Positions 50,194-58,972 of a stretch of 64,000 nucleotides of DNA are shown piece by piece. The first letter of the stretch is position 1; each line of letters begins with the position of its first letter. The stretch comes from Curtobacterium guangdongense (GTDB lineage: Bacteria > Actinomycetota > Actinomycetes > Actinomycetales > Microbacteriaceae): contig NZ_JBMPIT010000003.1 in NCBI RefSeq assembly GCF_049341845.1, positions 1 to 64,000 on the forward strand. The letters run 5' to 3'. Made by a program: the position numbers and the translations under genes. The notes beneath the pieces are model-generated. The model saw nothing but the letters and a program-made list of their open reading frames with translations. It did no database searches and was not told where the DNA came from.

Positions 50194-50219
50194 CTAGACC
50201 CTCTAACTAGATCGTCTAG
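50194..50219. promoter_or_regulatory. Two adjacent CTAGA-N3-TCTAG operators
   Basis: CTAGACCCTCTAA (50194-50206) and CTAGATCGTCTAG (50207-50219) lie end to end, 10 bases before the marR start and between divergent genes. The second is a perfect 5-3-5 palindrome. MarR dimers bind such sites, so autoregulation and control of the alpha-E gene are likely. Confidence 0.6.
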
Positions 50220-50229
50220 CATTGTCGCC

Positions 50230-50727
50230 ATGACGACGGAGGTGACGACACGCGCCGCCGGGTTCTGGTACGACGACGGATCCCGGATCGACGCGGTCGA
50301 CGTGCTGAACGCCCTCCGGCGGTACCGCACCGCCGAGAGCGCGTCCCAGCGCCGGGCGCGTGAGGCACTCGGCATCGGCGAGAACGCGATGGCCGCGCTG
50401 CGGGTCCTCGTCGACGCCGACGCCGCCGGTCGGACGGTGAACGCCAAGCAGCTCGCGGAGCGGCTCGGGATCACGGCCGCGTCGACGTCAGCGCTCGTGG
50501 ACCGACTCGTCCGCACCGGTCACGTCGAACGCCACGCGGACCCGACCGACCGACGCGGTGTCATCCTCAGCGCGTCCGGACCCGCGATGCGCCGTGCACT
50601 GCTCGTCATCGACGAACTCGAGTCCAGGGCCGTCGGAGTCGCGGATCGGCTCTCCGACGAGGACGCCGCCGTGATCGTCTCGTTCCTGAACGAGATGGCC
50701 GCGATGGTCGACTCGGTCGACGTCTGA
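50230..50727 (+). CDS. MarR-family transcriptional regulator
   Basis: A 165-residue regulator: NAKQLAERLGITAASTSALV recognition helix region and HADPTDRRGVILSAS wing. A 45-residue N-terminal extension (GFWYDDGSRIDAVDVLNALR) is longer than in typical MarR proteins. ATG 50230 lies just past the twin palindromes. The gene is followed by a short unknown gene. Confidence 0.88.
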   Translation: MTTEVTTRAAGFWYDDGSRIDAVDVLNALRRYRTAESASQRRAREALGIGENAMAALRVLVDADAAGRTVNAKQLAERLGITAASTSALVDRLVRTGHVERHADPTDRRGVILSASGPAMRRALLVIDELESRAVGVADRLSDEDAAVIVSFLNEMAAMVDSVDV

Positions 50728-50748
50728 TCCCGCGCGTAGCCTGATCGC

Positions 50749-50973
50749 ATGAGCGAGGCACGGGACACCGATCATCCTCGGACGCACGAGCCCGAGGACG
50801 ACATGCCCTTCGCCGAACTCGACAACCGGGCACGGGCCGAAGCCGCACTCCGCCGCATCCGGGACGGCAGCGACCCCACCCGAGAGGCGTTCGACCTCGC
50901 GAACACCATGAACGACGAGGCCGTCGGGCGACTCGGAGCGCGCGTCCGCGGCTGGTTCCGCCGCTCCCGCTAG
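50749..50973 (+). CDS. Small hypothetical protein, 74 residues
   Basis: A charged helical protein with an acidic first half (HEPEDDMPFAELDNRARAE) and a basic Trp-containing end (RVRGWFRRSR). No signal or membrane segment. Stop codons overlap by 4 bases with the convergent dehydrogenase gene (CTAG). Family unknown; 21 bases after marR, so possibly co-transcribed. Confidence 0.6.
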   Translation: MSEARDTDHPRTHEPEDDMPFAELDNRARAEAALRRIRDGSDPTREAFDLANTMNDEAVGRLGARVRGWFRRSR

Positions 50974-51818
50974 AAGGCCGTCCCGACCGCCGCGATGTCG
51001 TCGTCCCCGTGCCCGGCGGCGCTCGCGTCCGAGTACACCCGGCCGAGTGCGTCGAGGAGCGTCGTGGACACACCGGCGGACCGTGCCGCTTCGGTGATGA
51101 GGCCGATGTCCTTCCGGAGGCCGTCCAGCGCGAACTGCGCCGGGTACTCCCCCGACAGCATCGACTTCCCCTTGGTGTGCGCGTAGGCGGAGTCGCTCGC
51201 CGACCCCTCGATCGCCTGCAGGAAGAGCTGCGGGTCGATGCCGAGCCCCGTCGCGATCGCCAGCGACTGCCCGGTCGCGGCCGTGATCGAGGCGATCCAC
51301 GCGTTGGCGGCGAGCTTCAGCGCGGTGCCCTCGCCGACACGGTCGCCGGCGCGGACGGTCTTCACGCCGATCGCGTCGAGCACCGGATCGATGCGGTCGA
51401 GCACCTCGGCGGGACCGGCCGCGAGCATCGTGAGCTTGCCCTGCTCCGCAGGCGCCTTCGTGCCGAGCATCATCGCCTCGACGAGGGTGATGCCGTACTT
51501 CGCGGCGATCTGCACGATGGTCTCGGTGCCGTCGACCCCGACGGTCGAGCACTGCACCCAGACCGCGGTCGCCGGAGCCTCACCGGCGGCCTGCTCGAGG
51601 ACGTCGACCACCGCGTCGGTGTCGAAGAGGGTCAGCAGGACGACCTCGGCGTCCGCGACGGCTGCGCCCGGGTCGTCGGCGACCGTCGCTCCCTGGTCGC
51701 CGAGCGGCAGCGCACGCTCGCGGCTGCGGTTCCACACGGTGACGTCGTGTCCCTCGCGGACGAGCGACCCCGCCACGCCGGCTCCCATGGCCCCGGTTCC
51801 CAGTACCGTCACGCGCAC
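50970..51818 (-). CDS. NAD(P)-dependent beta-hydroxyacid dehydrogenase
   Basis: A 282-residue member of the 3-hydroxyisobutyrate dehydrogenase family: VLGTGAMGAGVAGSLVREGH at the Rossmann start, WNRSRERA after strand 2 (Arg suggests NADP), the substrate segment around LVEAMMLGTK and the catalytic Lys in GTALKLAANAW. GTG 51818 with GGAGG 7 bases upstream. Substrate not assignable; glyoxylate or imine reduction are alternatives in this family. Confidence 0.87.
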   Translation of the reverse strand: MRVTVLGTGAMGAGVAGSLVREGHDVTVWNRSRERALPLGDQGATVADDPGAAVADAEVVLLTLFDTDAVVDVLEQAAGEAPATAVWVQCSTVGVDGTETIVQIAAKYGITLVEAMMLGTKAPAEQGKLTMLAAGPAEVLDRIDPVLDAIGVKTVRAGDRVGEGTALKLAANAWIASITAATGQSLAIATGLGIDPQLFLQAIEGSASDSAYAHTKGKSMLSGEYPAQFALDGLRKDIGLITEAARSAGVSTTLLDALGRVYSDASAAGHGDDDIAAVGTAF

Positions 51819-51927
51819 GTGCGTCCTCCGTTCCGTCGCGACACCCTGTCGTCGACGCATGGCACGCTACGCGCCGCGGCCTTGTGCGGCGTGGGTGGGG
51901 CAGGTTCGGTGCGGGGTGGGTGCGGCA

Positions 51928-51986
51928 TCGAGTGCGCAGATGTGACGACCTACCAGCCGATCCGGTCGCCGCTTCTGCGCACTCGA
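51928..51986 (-). terminator. Large inverted repeat between the peptidase and dehydrogenase genes
   Basis: Perfect 13-bp arms TCGAGTGCGCAGA and complement, 33 bases apart, in a 227-base gap downstream of the M23 gene and upstream of the dehydrogenase. The long loop is unusual for a terminator, so it may be a regulatory fold. Confidence 0.5.
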
Positions 51987-52045
51987 CGAGCAGCCGGACG
52001 TCCGGACACCCCGGCGACCGGGCACCCCGGGGGTCGCGCCGCCGC

Positions 52046-53059
52046 TCAGAGCAGGCCGCGGGCTCCGAGCCAGGCGGCGGGGTCGCGCGGGACGCCGCCG
52101 ACGATGACCTCGAAGTGCAGGTGCGACCCGGTCGACACCCCGGTGCTCCCGACGGCGCCGATCTGTTCACCGGCAGCGACCACCTGACCGACGCGGACGC
52201 CGATCTGCGACAGGTGCCCGTAGCGCGTCTGGGTGCCGTCGGCGTGCTGCAGCAGGATCTGGTTGCCGTACCCGCCGAACACCCCGGCCGAGACGACCGT
52301 GCCGGGCATCGCCGCGACGACGGTGGTCCCGGTCGGTGCTGCGAAGTCGAGCCCCTGGTGGTTGGTCGAGCACGCGCCACAGCCCTGCACCCAGCGCCCG
52401 CCGAAGCCGCCCGCCGCCGGGATCGTCCCGGCGACCGGGCGCACCACGGACATGCCCTGAGCAGGCACACCGGCGGCTCCGACCACTCCGCGAGCTGCCT
52501 GCGGGGCACGAGCGACCGAGAAGTCGTCACGCTCGACGGAGATGGCGACGCCCTCGGGAGCGATGTACTCCTGTGTGTCCATCACCGCGGTGACCGTGTT
52601 CTCCGGCGTCGACGCCATCGCGGACTGCGGCGAGGCAACCGTCACGAACAGGCACGCCGCGATCGCGGTCGCGGTGAGCGGGACAGTCTGGGTGGTGCTG
52701 ATGGCGCCGCCGATGCTGCGGAGCGGGAGCGTGAGCGCCTGCGTGGCCGCTCGGATCGCCACGGCGGCGGGTGCGGGCTTGACCGGACGCAGGTCACGAC
52801 GGCTCGGCAGGACGACGGCCGGACGGGAGGCTCGGGTCGCCTCCGGCACGGGCGCGGGGGTCCGCCGGACGGTCGGGTCAGCCGCGCGGGACGCGGTCCG
52901 CCGGCTGGTCGGAGCCACACGGCGGGCATCACGCCGCGGGGTGGGTTCCGGAGCGGCGGGGGTCGGCACCGCCGCTCCGGAGGTCCAGGACGCGACGGCT
53001 GCGTTCGCCGCGTGACGAGCTGCGCCGCGCGGACGCATCGGGAGGCCGTCGTTCGTCAT
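52046..53059 (-). CDS. M23-family (LytM) peptidase
   Basis: A 337-residue cell-wall peptidase. The last 125 residues hold the zinc ligands in HQGLDF and HLHFE, with the GYGNQILLQHADGTQTRYGHL stretch (cited by position 275-295) in between. A membrane/signal-anchor segment lies near 125-150 (LTATAIAACLFVTVASPQSA). Before it is a disordered Arg/Pro/Ala-rich cytoplasmic region of about 110 residues containing RASRPA from a family A half-core. It may cut peptide cross-links outside the membrane or act as an inactive activator; both zinc motifs are intact. Confidence 0.87.
   Translation of the reverse strand: MTNDGLPMRPRGAARHAANAAVASWTSGAAVPTPAAPEPTPRRDARRVAPTSRRTASRAADPTVRRTPAPVPEATRASRPAVVLPSRRDLRPVKPAPAAVAIRAATQALTLPLRSIGGAISTTQTVPLTATAIAACLFVTVASPQSAMASTPENTVTAVMDTQEYIAPEGVAISVERDDFSVARAPQAARGVVGAAGVPAQGMSVVRPVAGTIPAAGGFGGRWVQGCGACSTNHQGLDFAAPTGTTVVAAMPGTVVSAGVFGGYGNQILLQHADGTQTRYGHLSQIGVRVGQVVAAGEQIGAVGSTGVSTGSHLHFEVIVGGVPRDPAAWLGARGLL
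52817..52838. repeat. Family A half-core inside the peptidase gene
   Basis: GGACGGGAGGCTCGGGT lies in frame in the disordered N-terminal part and encodes TRASRPA on the minus strand, in the same reading frame as in the exporter at 37030. Confidence 0.6.
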
Positions 53060-53078
53060 GTCGAGTGCCGCGGGGATC

Positions 53079-53402
53079 TCAGGAACGGACGACGCCGTCG
53101 GTGACGATGCGGTCGAGCTCGGTCACGACGGCATCGACGACCGCGCGGGTGATGGCGTCGGCGACCGCTTCGACGAGGACGAGCTGCTCGGCGCACACGG
53201 CGTGCTCCTTCGGGAGCGCGGCACTGATACGGGCGGGGATGTCGTCGATGGCGGCGACGAGGGCGGCCGGCACGAGGGCGGAATGGGCTGGGGCAACCGG
53301 TGCCGTCGTGGGCGAGGTCGGCGCCGGGGTGAACGTGGCGCGGACGGCGACGGGGCGCTCGTGGCGGCGGGAGATGGAGTCGAAGAGCGGCGTGGTCGAC
53401 AT
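53079..53402 (-). CDS. Hypothetical protein, 107 residues
   Basis: A Pro/Thr/Ala-rich N-terminal half followed by a probable helical C-terminal half (LVLVEAVADAITRAVVDAVV). No signal peptide. It ends 19 bases before the M23 gene start on the same strand, so the two are probably co-transcribed. The 133-base region upstream is AT-rich (TTGCAC and TATCGAT on the minus strand) and likely holds their promoter. Family unknown. Confidence 0.6.
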   Translation of the reverse strand: MSTTPLFDSISRRHERPVAVRATFTPAPTSPTTAPVAPAHSALVPAALVAAIDDIPARISAALPKEHAVCAEQLVLVEAVADAITRAVVDAVVTELDRIVTDGVVRS

Positions 53403-53535
53403 GCTGCGTGCCTTCCGGATCAGGTCTGCGGGTGCGCCTGGTCCGGTTCGGGCGGCCAGGCGGTGCCGTTCGGCACAGCCCTATTCAATCATCGATATTT
53501 CATATGTGCAATAGTGCTCAACGAATACGCGATGA

Positions 53536-54279
53536 TCAGTCCGGTTCGACGGCCTCACTCGGATCGTCGCGGTGCAGCACACGGCGCACCCGCTCGACGA
53601 TCGTCGCCGGCGGGTTGTTGTACGCGTTCGCCGGCTCCTGGCCGCTCATCTCCTGGATGGCTGCCATCACCGCATCGGTGGCGTGACGCCTGGCCCGACC
53701 GGACGACGCCTCTCCGAAGGTGGACAGGTCGATCGGCTTGCCGAACTCGATCGTCACGCGGGCGAGCTTCGGGATCCGGGAGCCGACGGGTTGGACGTCC
53801 TCGGTGCCGGTGAGCGCGACGGGCACGACCGGCGCGCCACTCGTCAGCGCCAGCCAGGCCACCCCGGTGCGCCCGCGGTAGATCCGGCCGTCCAGGGAGC
53901 GCGTGCCCTCGGGGTAGATCGCGAAGGCCTCGCCCTCCTGCAACCGCGCGAGGCCGAGGTCGAGGGCGTGCTGAGCGGCTGCCCCGGCGCCGCGCTCGAC
54001 CCCGATGGCACCGATACCGCCAAAGAAAGCGCGGGACAGCGCTCCGCGGAGCCCCTTGCCCGTGAAGTACTCCTGCTTCGCGAGGAACGAGACCTTTCGC
54101 GGCGCCATGATCGTGATCGCCGGGGAGTCGATGAACGACCGGTGGTTGCTCGCCAGGATCACCGCGCCGCGCTTCGGGACGTTCTTGCGGCCGATGATCT
54201 TCGGGCGCCAGACCACGCGGGCGAGCGGCGCCACCACGGCACGCGCGAGCACGGTGGTGAACATCGTCGAACCGGGCAC
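53536..54279 (-). CDS. plsC: 1-acyl-sn-glycerol-3-phosphate acyltransferase
   Basis: A 247-residue acyltransferase making phosphatidic acid: the catalytic NHRSFID (45-51, H-x4-D) and acceptor-binding EGTRS (124-128) are clear, as is the VPVALTGTEDVQP segment. A short N-terminal hydrophobic region fits membrane association. GTG 54279 with GAGGAGG 9 bases upstream is preferred over ATG 54264. Confidence 0.9.
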   Translation of the reverse strand: MPGSTMFTTVLARAVVAPLARVVWRPKIIGRKNVPKRGAVILASNHRSFIDSPAITIMAPRKVSFLAKQEYFTGKGLRGALSRAFFGGIGAIGVERGAGAAAQHALDLGLARLQEGEAFAIYPEGTRSLDGRIYRGRTGVAWLALTSGAPVVPVALTGTEDVQPVGSRIPKLARVTIEFGKPIDLSTFGEASSGRARRHATDAVMAAIQEMSGQEPANAYNNPPATIVERVRRVLHRDDPSEAVEPD

Positions 54280-54331
54280 CTGCTGCCTCCTCGTGGCGGG
54301 AGGTTCCGAGTGTAGTCAGGCGTCGACGGGT

Positions 54332-54353
54332 TCCATGCCGCGCGGGGCATGGA
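54332..54353 (-). terminator. Hairpin after recQ
   Basis: TCCATGCC and its complement enclose a 6-base loop, 9 bases past the recQ stop on the minus strand. Confidence 0.6.
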
Positions 54354-54361
54354 CGGCCGGG

Positions 54362-56218
54362 TCAGTCTGCGGCGGCCACCACGTCGAGCACCGCACGGCC
54401 GTAGGACTCGAGCTTCGCGGCACCGACGCCGGAGATCTCGGCGAGCTGGTCGACGTCGGACGGACGAACGGCCGCGATGCCCCTGAGGGTCGCGTCGTTG
54501 AAGACCACGTACGCCGGGACGCCCTGCTCGCGGGCCTGCGCCGCACGCCAGGAACGGAGTGCTTCGAACAGACCGAGCGCCTCCTGCGGCATGTCGGAGA
54601 CCACCTGGCGGCGCGATCGGCTGGCACGGGGCGCCTTCACCGGGTCACGACGCATGAGCACCTGCACGCGACCACCGAGGACCTCGGCGCTGCTCTGGCT
54701 GAGCACGAGCGTGCCGTAGCCGTCGCCGGACACCGCGGCGTGCCCCTGCGCGAGGACCTGCCGCGCCACCGTGCGCCATTCCCCCTCGGACAGGTCCGAC
54801 CCGATGCCGAAGGTCGCCAGGGACTCGTGCTGGAGTTCCTGCACGCGGGGCGACTGCTTGCCGACGAGGATGTCCACGAGGTGCGCGACGCCGTACCGCT
54901 GTCCGCGCTCTCGGTCGAGGCGGACGATCGTCGACAGGAGCTTCTGCGCGGGGACCGTGCCGTCCCAGGACTCCGGCGGGGCGATGCACGTGTCGCAGTT
55001 GCCGCACGCGGTGGATTCCTGCCCGAAGTACGCGAGCAACCGCACCCGCCGGCACTCGATCGTCTCGCACAGGGCGAGCATGGCGTCGAGGTGGGCACTG
55101 AGCTGCCGACGGTGTGCCGCGTCCCCCTCGGACTGGTCGATCATCCGGCGCTGCTGCACGACGTCGTTCAGCCCGTAGGCGAGCCACGCCGTCGACGGCT
55201 GCCCGTCACGACCGGCACGACCGGTCTCCTGGTAGTAGCCCTCCACCGACTTCGGCAGGTCGAGGTGCGCCACGAACCGGACGTCGGGCTTGTCGATGCC
55301 CATTCCGAACGCGATCGTGGCGACCATCACGATGCCGTCTTCGCGGAGGAACTGCGACTGGTTGCGCTCGCGCACCCGCACGTCGAGGCCCGCGTGGTAC
55401 GGCAGCGCCGGGATGCCCTGGTCGACGAGCGCCGCTGCCGTGCGCTCGACGGAGTTGCGCGACAGGCAGTAGACGATGCCCGCGTCGCCCTTGTGCTCCG
55501 TCCGGATGAAGGTGAGGAGCTGCTGCAGTGCCCCGGTCTTCGGCTCGATGCGGTACTGGATGTTCGGCCGGTCGAAGTCCGCGACGAAGTGCGCCGCGTC
55601 GTCCAACCCGAGCCGGGCGGAGATCTCGCGGTGGGTCTGCGGCGTGGCGGTGGCGGTCAGGGCGACGCGCGGCACGGTCGGCCAGCGCTCGTGCAGGACG
55701 CTCAGTTCGAGGTAGTCCGGCCGGAAGTCGTGGCCCCACTGCGCGACGCAGTGCGCTTCGTCGATGGCGAAGAGCGCGATCTGCGCACGGTCGAGCAGCG
55801 CCCGGGTGGACTCGAGCCGCAGTCGTTCCGGCGCGAGGTAGAGCATGTCCACCTCGCCCTGGACGACGGCGCGCTCGACCCGGGCGCGCTCGTCCGGGCC
55901 CTGCGTGGAGTTGAGGAACGCGGCCTTGACCCCGTTCGCCGCGAGGGCGTCGACCTGGTCCTGCATGAGCGCGATGAGCGGCGACACGACGACGCCCACG
56001 CCGTCGCGGACGAGCGCGGGAACCTGGTAGCAGAGCGACTTGCCGCCACCGGTCGGCATCAGGACGAGGGCGTCCCCACCCGTGACGACGCGGTCGATGA
56101 TCGCGGCCTGTTCACCGCGGAAGTCGTCGTAGCCCCACACCCGGTGCAGGACGTCGAGTGCGGCGGCGCGCGACGGCGACACCGCGGGAGGCGCGGCAGC
56201 GGCCGGGATGGTGCTCAT
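54362..56218 (-). CDS. recQ: ATP-dependent DNA helicase RecQ
   Basis: A 618-residue 3'-5' helicase for recombination and fork repair. Walker A MPTGGGKS (54-61), DEAH (153-156), the TATATPQTH motif III region, GRAGRDGQ motif VI, a zinc-binding cluster with CGNCDTC, a winged-helix region and a C-terminal HRDC domain (EALRSWRAAQAREQGVPAYV onward) give the full classical layout. ATG 56218 chosen. Ten bases separate it from the upstream CPBP gene stop. Confidence 0.94.
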   Translation of the reverse strand: MSTIPAAAAPPAVSPSRAAALDVLHRVWGYDDFRGEQAAIIDRVVTGGDALVLMPTGGGKSLCYQVPALVRDGVGVVVSPLIALMQDQVDALAANGVKAAFLNSTQGPDERARVERAVVQGEVDMLYLAPERLRLESTRALLDRAQIALFAIDEAHCVAQWGHDFRPDYLELSVLHERWPTVPRVALTATATPQTHREISARLGLDDAAHFVADFDRPNIQYRIEPKTGALQQLLTFIRTEHKGDAGIVYCLSRNSVERTAAALVDQGIPALPYHAGLDVRVRERNQSQFLREDGIVMVATIAFGMGIDKPDVRFVAHLDLPKSVEGYYQETGRAGRDGQPSTAWLAYGLNDVVQQRRMIDQSEGDAAHRRQLSAHLDAMLALCETIECRRVRLLAYFGQESTACGNCDTCIAPPESWDGTVPAQKLLSTIVRLDRERGQRYGVAHLVDILVGKQSPRVQELQHESLATFGIGSDLSEGEWRTVARQVLAQGHAAVSGDGYGTLVLSQSSAEVLGGRVQVLMRRDPVKAPRASRSRRQVVSDMPQEALGLFEALRSWRAAQAREQGVPAYVVFNDATLRGIAAVRPSDVDQLAEISGVGAAKLESYGRAVLDVVAAAD

Positions 56219-56228
56219 GCCTCCGAGC

Positions 56229-57365
56229 CTACGGGCGACCGGCGACACCCAGGCCGTTGTCCACAGGCGTGGCAGCGTCCACAGAGTCGGCCACGGCGGT
56301 GGAGCCGGCCACCCCCTCGGAGCGAGCGGGTGCACCCGACCAGCCCGTGCCTCCCGGCCGGACCCAGCGCGACCCGCCTGCCCAGGTAGGTACCGGGCCG
56401 CGGAACCGCGGCACCTCGGACCCCGGGAACCGGCGGTCCAGGCCGGAGCGCCAGGCCGTGAACTCGATCATCCCCCAGTAGAGGAGCGAGGTACCGAGCG
56501 TGATGAGCCACCCGACGGCGGACCCGTCCGACGAGTCGAGGTCGATCTTCGACCACCCGGGCGCCTGCAGCACGAAGATCGTGACGTTGTTGAGCGCGTG
56601 CTGCAGGATCGTGGCCTCGAGGCCTCCGGTCCGCAGGACGATGATCGCCGCGACGAGCCCGAACGACCCGACGTCGAGGATGCCCCAGATGTTGTACCCG
56701 TTCGGGACGTGCAGGACCGCGAACACCACCGTCGAGACCAGCACGGCGATGACGGCGCCGACCTTTCGCAGCGGGATCCACGCGCCGATCGTCTGCATGA
56801 GGAACCCGCGGAACACGTACTCCTCTGCTGCGGCCTGGAACGGCACGAGCAGCACGACGAGGACGATCGTGAGCGTCAGGGTCCCGAGCGTCACGGTGGA
56901 CTGACCGATCGCGTCGGTGTTCCAGTGCAGCCCGGATCCGTCGATCGTGTACGTGCCGGCGGTCTGGATGCCGACCATGATGAGCGCCAGGACGAGGAGC
57001 GGCAGCAGGCAGCGCGCCATCCACCCCCAGCGGACCCGCATCCGCACGCTCGACAGCTGGCCGATCGGTCCGAGTCGGGCGATCCGCACCGCGATCATGA
57101 TCGACGGCAGCAGCACCACCAGGGACACGATCGTCATCGAGAGCACGACCGGGTCCGTCGGGTCGAGCGCCCCGGACGACAGCTGGTCCTGGAACGCCCT
57201 GAGCCCCTCGGGGCCACGCTGCACGCCGATCGGCACGAGGTACGCGACCGCGATGAGGACCTGCGTCGCCAGGTAGAACCCGAGGAAGACGGCCAACGCC
57301 ACGAGCGGCCGCCACCAGCGCCAACGGCCGTCGACCCGGAACATGCGGTGGTAGGGAACACTCAC
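56229..57365 (-). CDS. CPBP-family intramembrane metalloprotease
   Basis: A 378-residue protein with about eight membrane segments and the three CPBP/Abi motifs: EEYVFRG (181-187), FAVLHVP and LQHALNN. It resembles type II CAAX prenyl endopeptidase-like proteins. A 70-residue disordered cytoplasmic tail (Gly, Ser, Trp, Pro, Ala rich) follows. Roles known in the family include processing of peptides and self-immunity to bacteriocins; nothing here decides. Confidence 0.87.
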   Translation of the reverse strand: MSVPYHRMFRVDGRWRWWRPLVALAVFLGFYLATQVLIAVAYLVPIGVQRGPEGLRAFQDQLSSGALDPTDPVVLSMTIVSLVVLLPSIMIAVRIARLGPIGQLSSVRMRVRWGWMARCLLPLLVLALIMVGIQTAGTYTIDGSGLHWNTDAIGQSTVTLGTLTLTIVLVVLLVPFQAAAEEYVFRGFLMQTIGAWIPLRKVGAVIAVLVSTVVFAVLHVPNGYNIWGILDVGSFGLVAAIIVLRTGGLEATILQHALNNVTIFVLQAPGWSKIDLDSSDGSAVGWLITLGTSLLYWGMIEFTAWRSGLDRRFPGSEVPRFRGPVPTWAGGSRWVRPGGTGWSGAPARSEGVAGSTAVADSVDAATPVDNGLGVAGRP

Positions 57366-57392
57366 GCTGGGCAGGCTACCGGGCGGGGCAGG

Positions 57393-58367
57393 ATGGGACC
57401 CGTGCTCACCGTGATGCTCGGCCTCAGTGGCGCACTCGTCTACGGGTTCGCGGACTTCCTGGGTGGACTCGCGTCGCGGCGCGTCCGACCCGTGACGGTC
57501 GCCGCGATCGCCGCTGCCGTGGGCATCGCACCGCTCCTGGTCGGGCTGGTCGTCGTCGGGGCACGGTTCTCGTGGCAGGCGACGCTGTGGGGCGCGGTCG
57601 GCGGGGTGTGCGGCGGCGTCGGGGTGCTGCTGCTGTACGCCGCCCTCGCGATCGGGCCGATGAGCGTGCTCTCACCGCTGACCGCCGTGTTCTCCGCCGT
57701 CGTCCCCGTCGTGGTCGCGCTGGTGCTGGGCACCGTGCTGTCGCCGGTGGCGATCGGCGCGCTCGTCGTCGCGGTGGTCGCGGTCGTGCTGGTCGCGTCG
57801 GTGCGGGATGCCGGGGGCGCTCGGCTCACCGCGCGAGGCGTGCTCGCGGCGGCGGTCGCAGGGTGCGGGTTCGGTGGGATCGTGCTCGCGTTCAACGAGA
57901 CCCCTGCGGACTCCGGGGTCGCGCCGCTGCTGGTCGCGCGGGTGTTGCAGGCGCTCCTGCTGGGTGCGGCGGCGGTGCTGTCGGCTGCGGCGGCGCGGCC
58001 TGCTCGGTCGGCTCGGCCCGCTCGGTCTGCTCGGCCGGCTCGGCCTGGAGGCTCGGTGGTCGTCGCGTCGTCGGCCATCGCTGACGGGGTGGCCGGGTCC
58101 ACGACTCGCGGCGGCTCGGTCCGTCGGCTCACGCTGGTGATCGTTGCGTGCGGGGTGTTCGACGCGATGGCGAACGTGTTCATCCAGGCCGGACTGCACT
58201 CGAGCACGGACCCGGTGACGCTGCCGGTGATCAGCGTCCTCAACGCGCTCTACCCGATCGGCACGGTGGTGCTCGCGGGCGCGGTGCTCCGGGAGCGGCT
58301 CACCGTGCTGCAGGGGCTCGGCATCGGGTTGGCGCTGGCGGCGTCGGTCGCGCTCGCCCTGTCCTGA
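57393..58367 (+). CDS. EamA/DMT-family transporter with a low-complexity insert
   Basis: A 324-residue ten-TM transporter: GALVYGFADFLGGLAS at the start and an LTAVFSAVVPVVVALVLG EamA repeat, repeated as VISVLNALYPIGTVVLAGAVL. Between the repeats a hydrophilic insert of about 50 residues (near 200-250) is built from RPARSA-type repeats and a family A-like core at 58045-58058. Start ATG 57393 or GTG 57402. Substrate unknown. Confidence 0.82.
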   Translation: MGPVLTVMLGLSGALVYGFADFLGGLASRRVRPVTVAAIAAAVGIAPLLVGLVVVGARFSWQATLWGAVGGVCGGVGVLLLYAALAIGPMSVLSPLTAVFSAVVPVVVALVLGTVLSPVAIGALVVAVVAVVLVASVRDAGGARLTARGVLAAAVAGCGFGGIVLAFNETPADSGVAPLLVARVLQALLLGAAAVLSAAAARPARSARPARSARPARPGGSVVVASSAIADGVAGSTTRGGSVRRLTLVIVACGVFDAMANVFIQAGLHSSTDPVTLPVISVLNALYPIGTVVLAGAVLRERLTVLQGLGIGLALAASVALALS

Positions 58368-58425
58368 CCGGCTCCGCCCTCGGCGCGACCTGCCGGACCG
58401 TTCGGGCGGGCGGCGGGCGGGGCCG

Positions 58426-58860
58426 TCAGGCGTCGGGGATGAGGCGCTTGCCCATCGACACCGTGTGGTCGTCCGCGTAGCCGAGCGCCTCGTAGAAGCC
58501 GATGACCTGTTCGTTGCCGGCGCGCACCTGCAGGTTCAGCTTCGGGCAGCCCATGTCGGCGAGCAGCCGTTCGAACTCGGCCATGAACGTGCGCCCGAGC
58601 CCCGATCCCTGCAGGTCCGGCTGCACCGCGAGGTAGTTCACCCAGCCGCGGTGCCCGTCGAACCCTGCCATGCCCGCGGCCAGGACCCGGTCCGCGCCCC
58701 GTGGGTCCGTCGCGACGAGGAAGAGCTCCGGCTGCACCGTGAGCTTCCGCGCGATGTCCTTCCGCGGGTCGTTCCAGGGTCGGACCAGGCCGCAGGACTC
58801 CCAGAGGGCGATGACGGCCTCGGTGTCGTCGGGGGTGAACTGCCGGATGACGTACTGCAC
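58426..58860 (-). CDS. GNAT-family acetyltransferase (YpeA type)
   Basis: A 144-residue GNAT: IRQFTPDDTEAVIALWESC at the start, GWVNYLAVQPDLQGSGLGR acetyl-CoA loop and CPKLNLQVRAGNEQVIGFYE near the end, as in E. coli YpeA. Substrate unknown. Convergent with the EamA gene. Confidence 0.9.
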   Translation of the reverse strand: MQYVIRQFTPDDTEAVIALWESCGLVRPWNDPRKDIARKLTVQPELFLVATDPRGADRVLAAGMAGFDGHRGWVNYLAVQPDLQGSGLGRTFMAEFERLLADMGCPKLNLQVRAGNEQVIGFYEALGYADDHTVSMGKRLIPDA

Positions 58861-58972
58861 GACACCACGCTAACTGGGGTGTGCAGAAGTCCGTCAGCGT
58901 GGCGTCCTCGTGGTCTGATAGACCTGAGCGTCGTCCGACCGCGACGACTGTCCCCTCCGGATCGGGAGCCAC

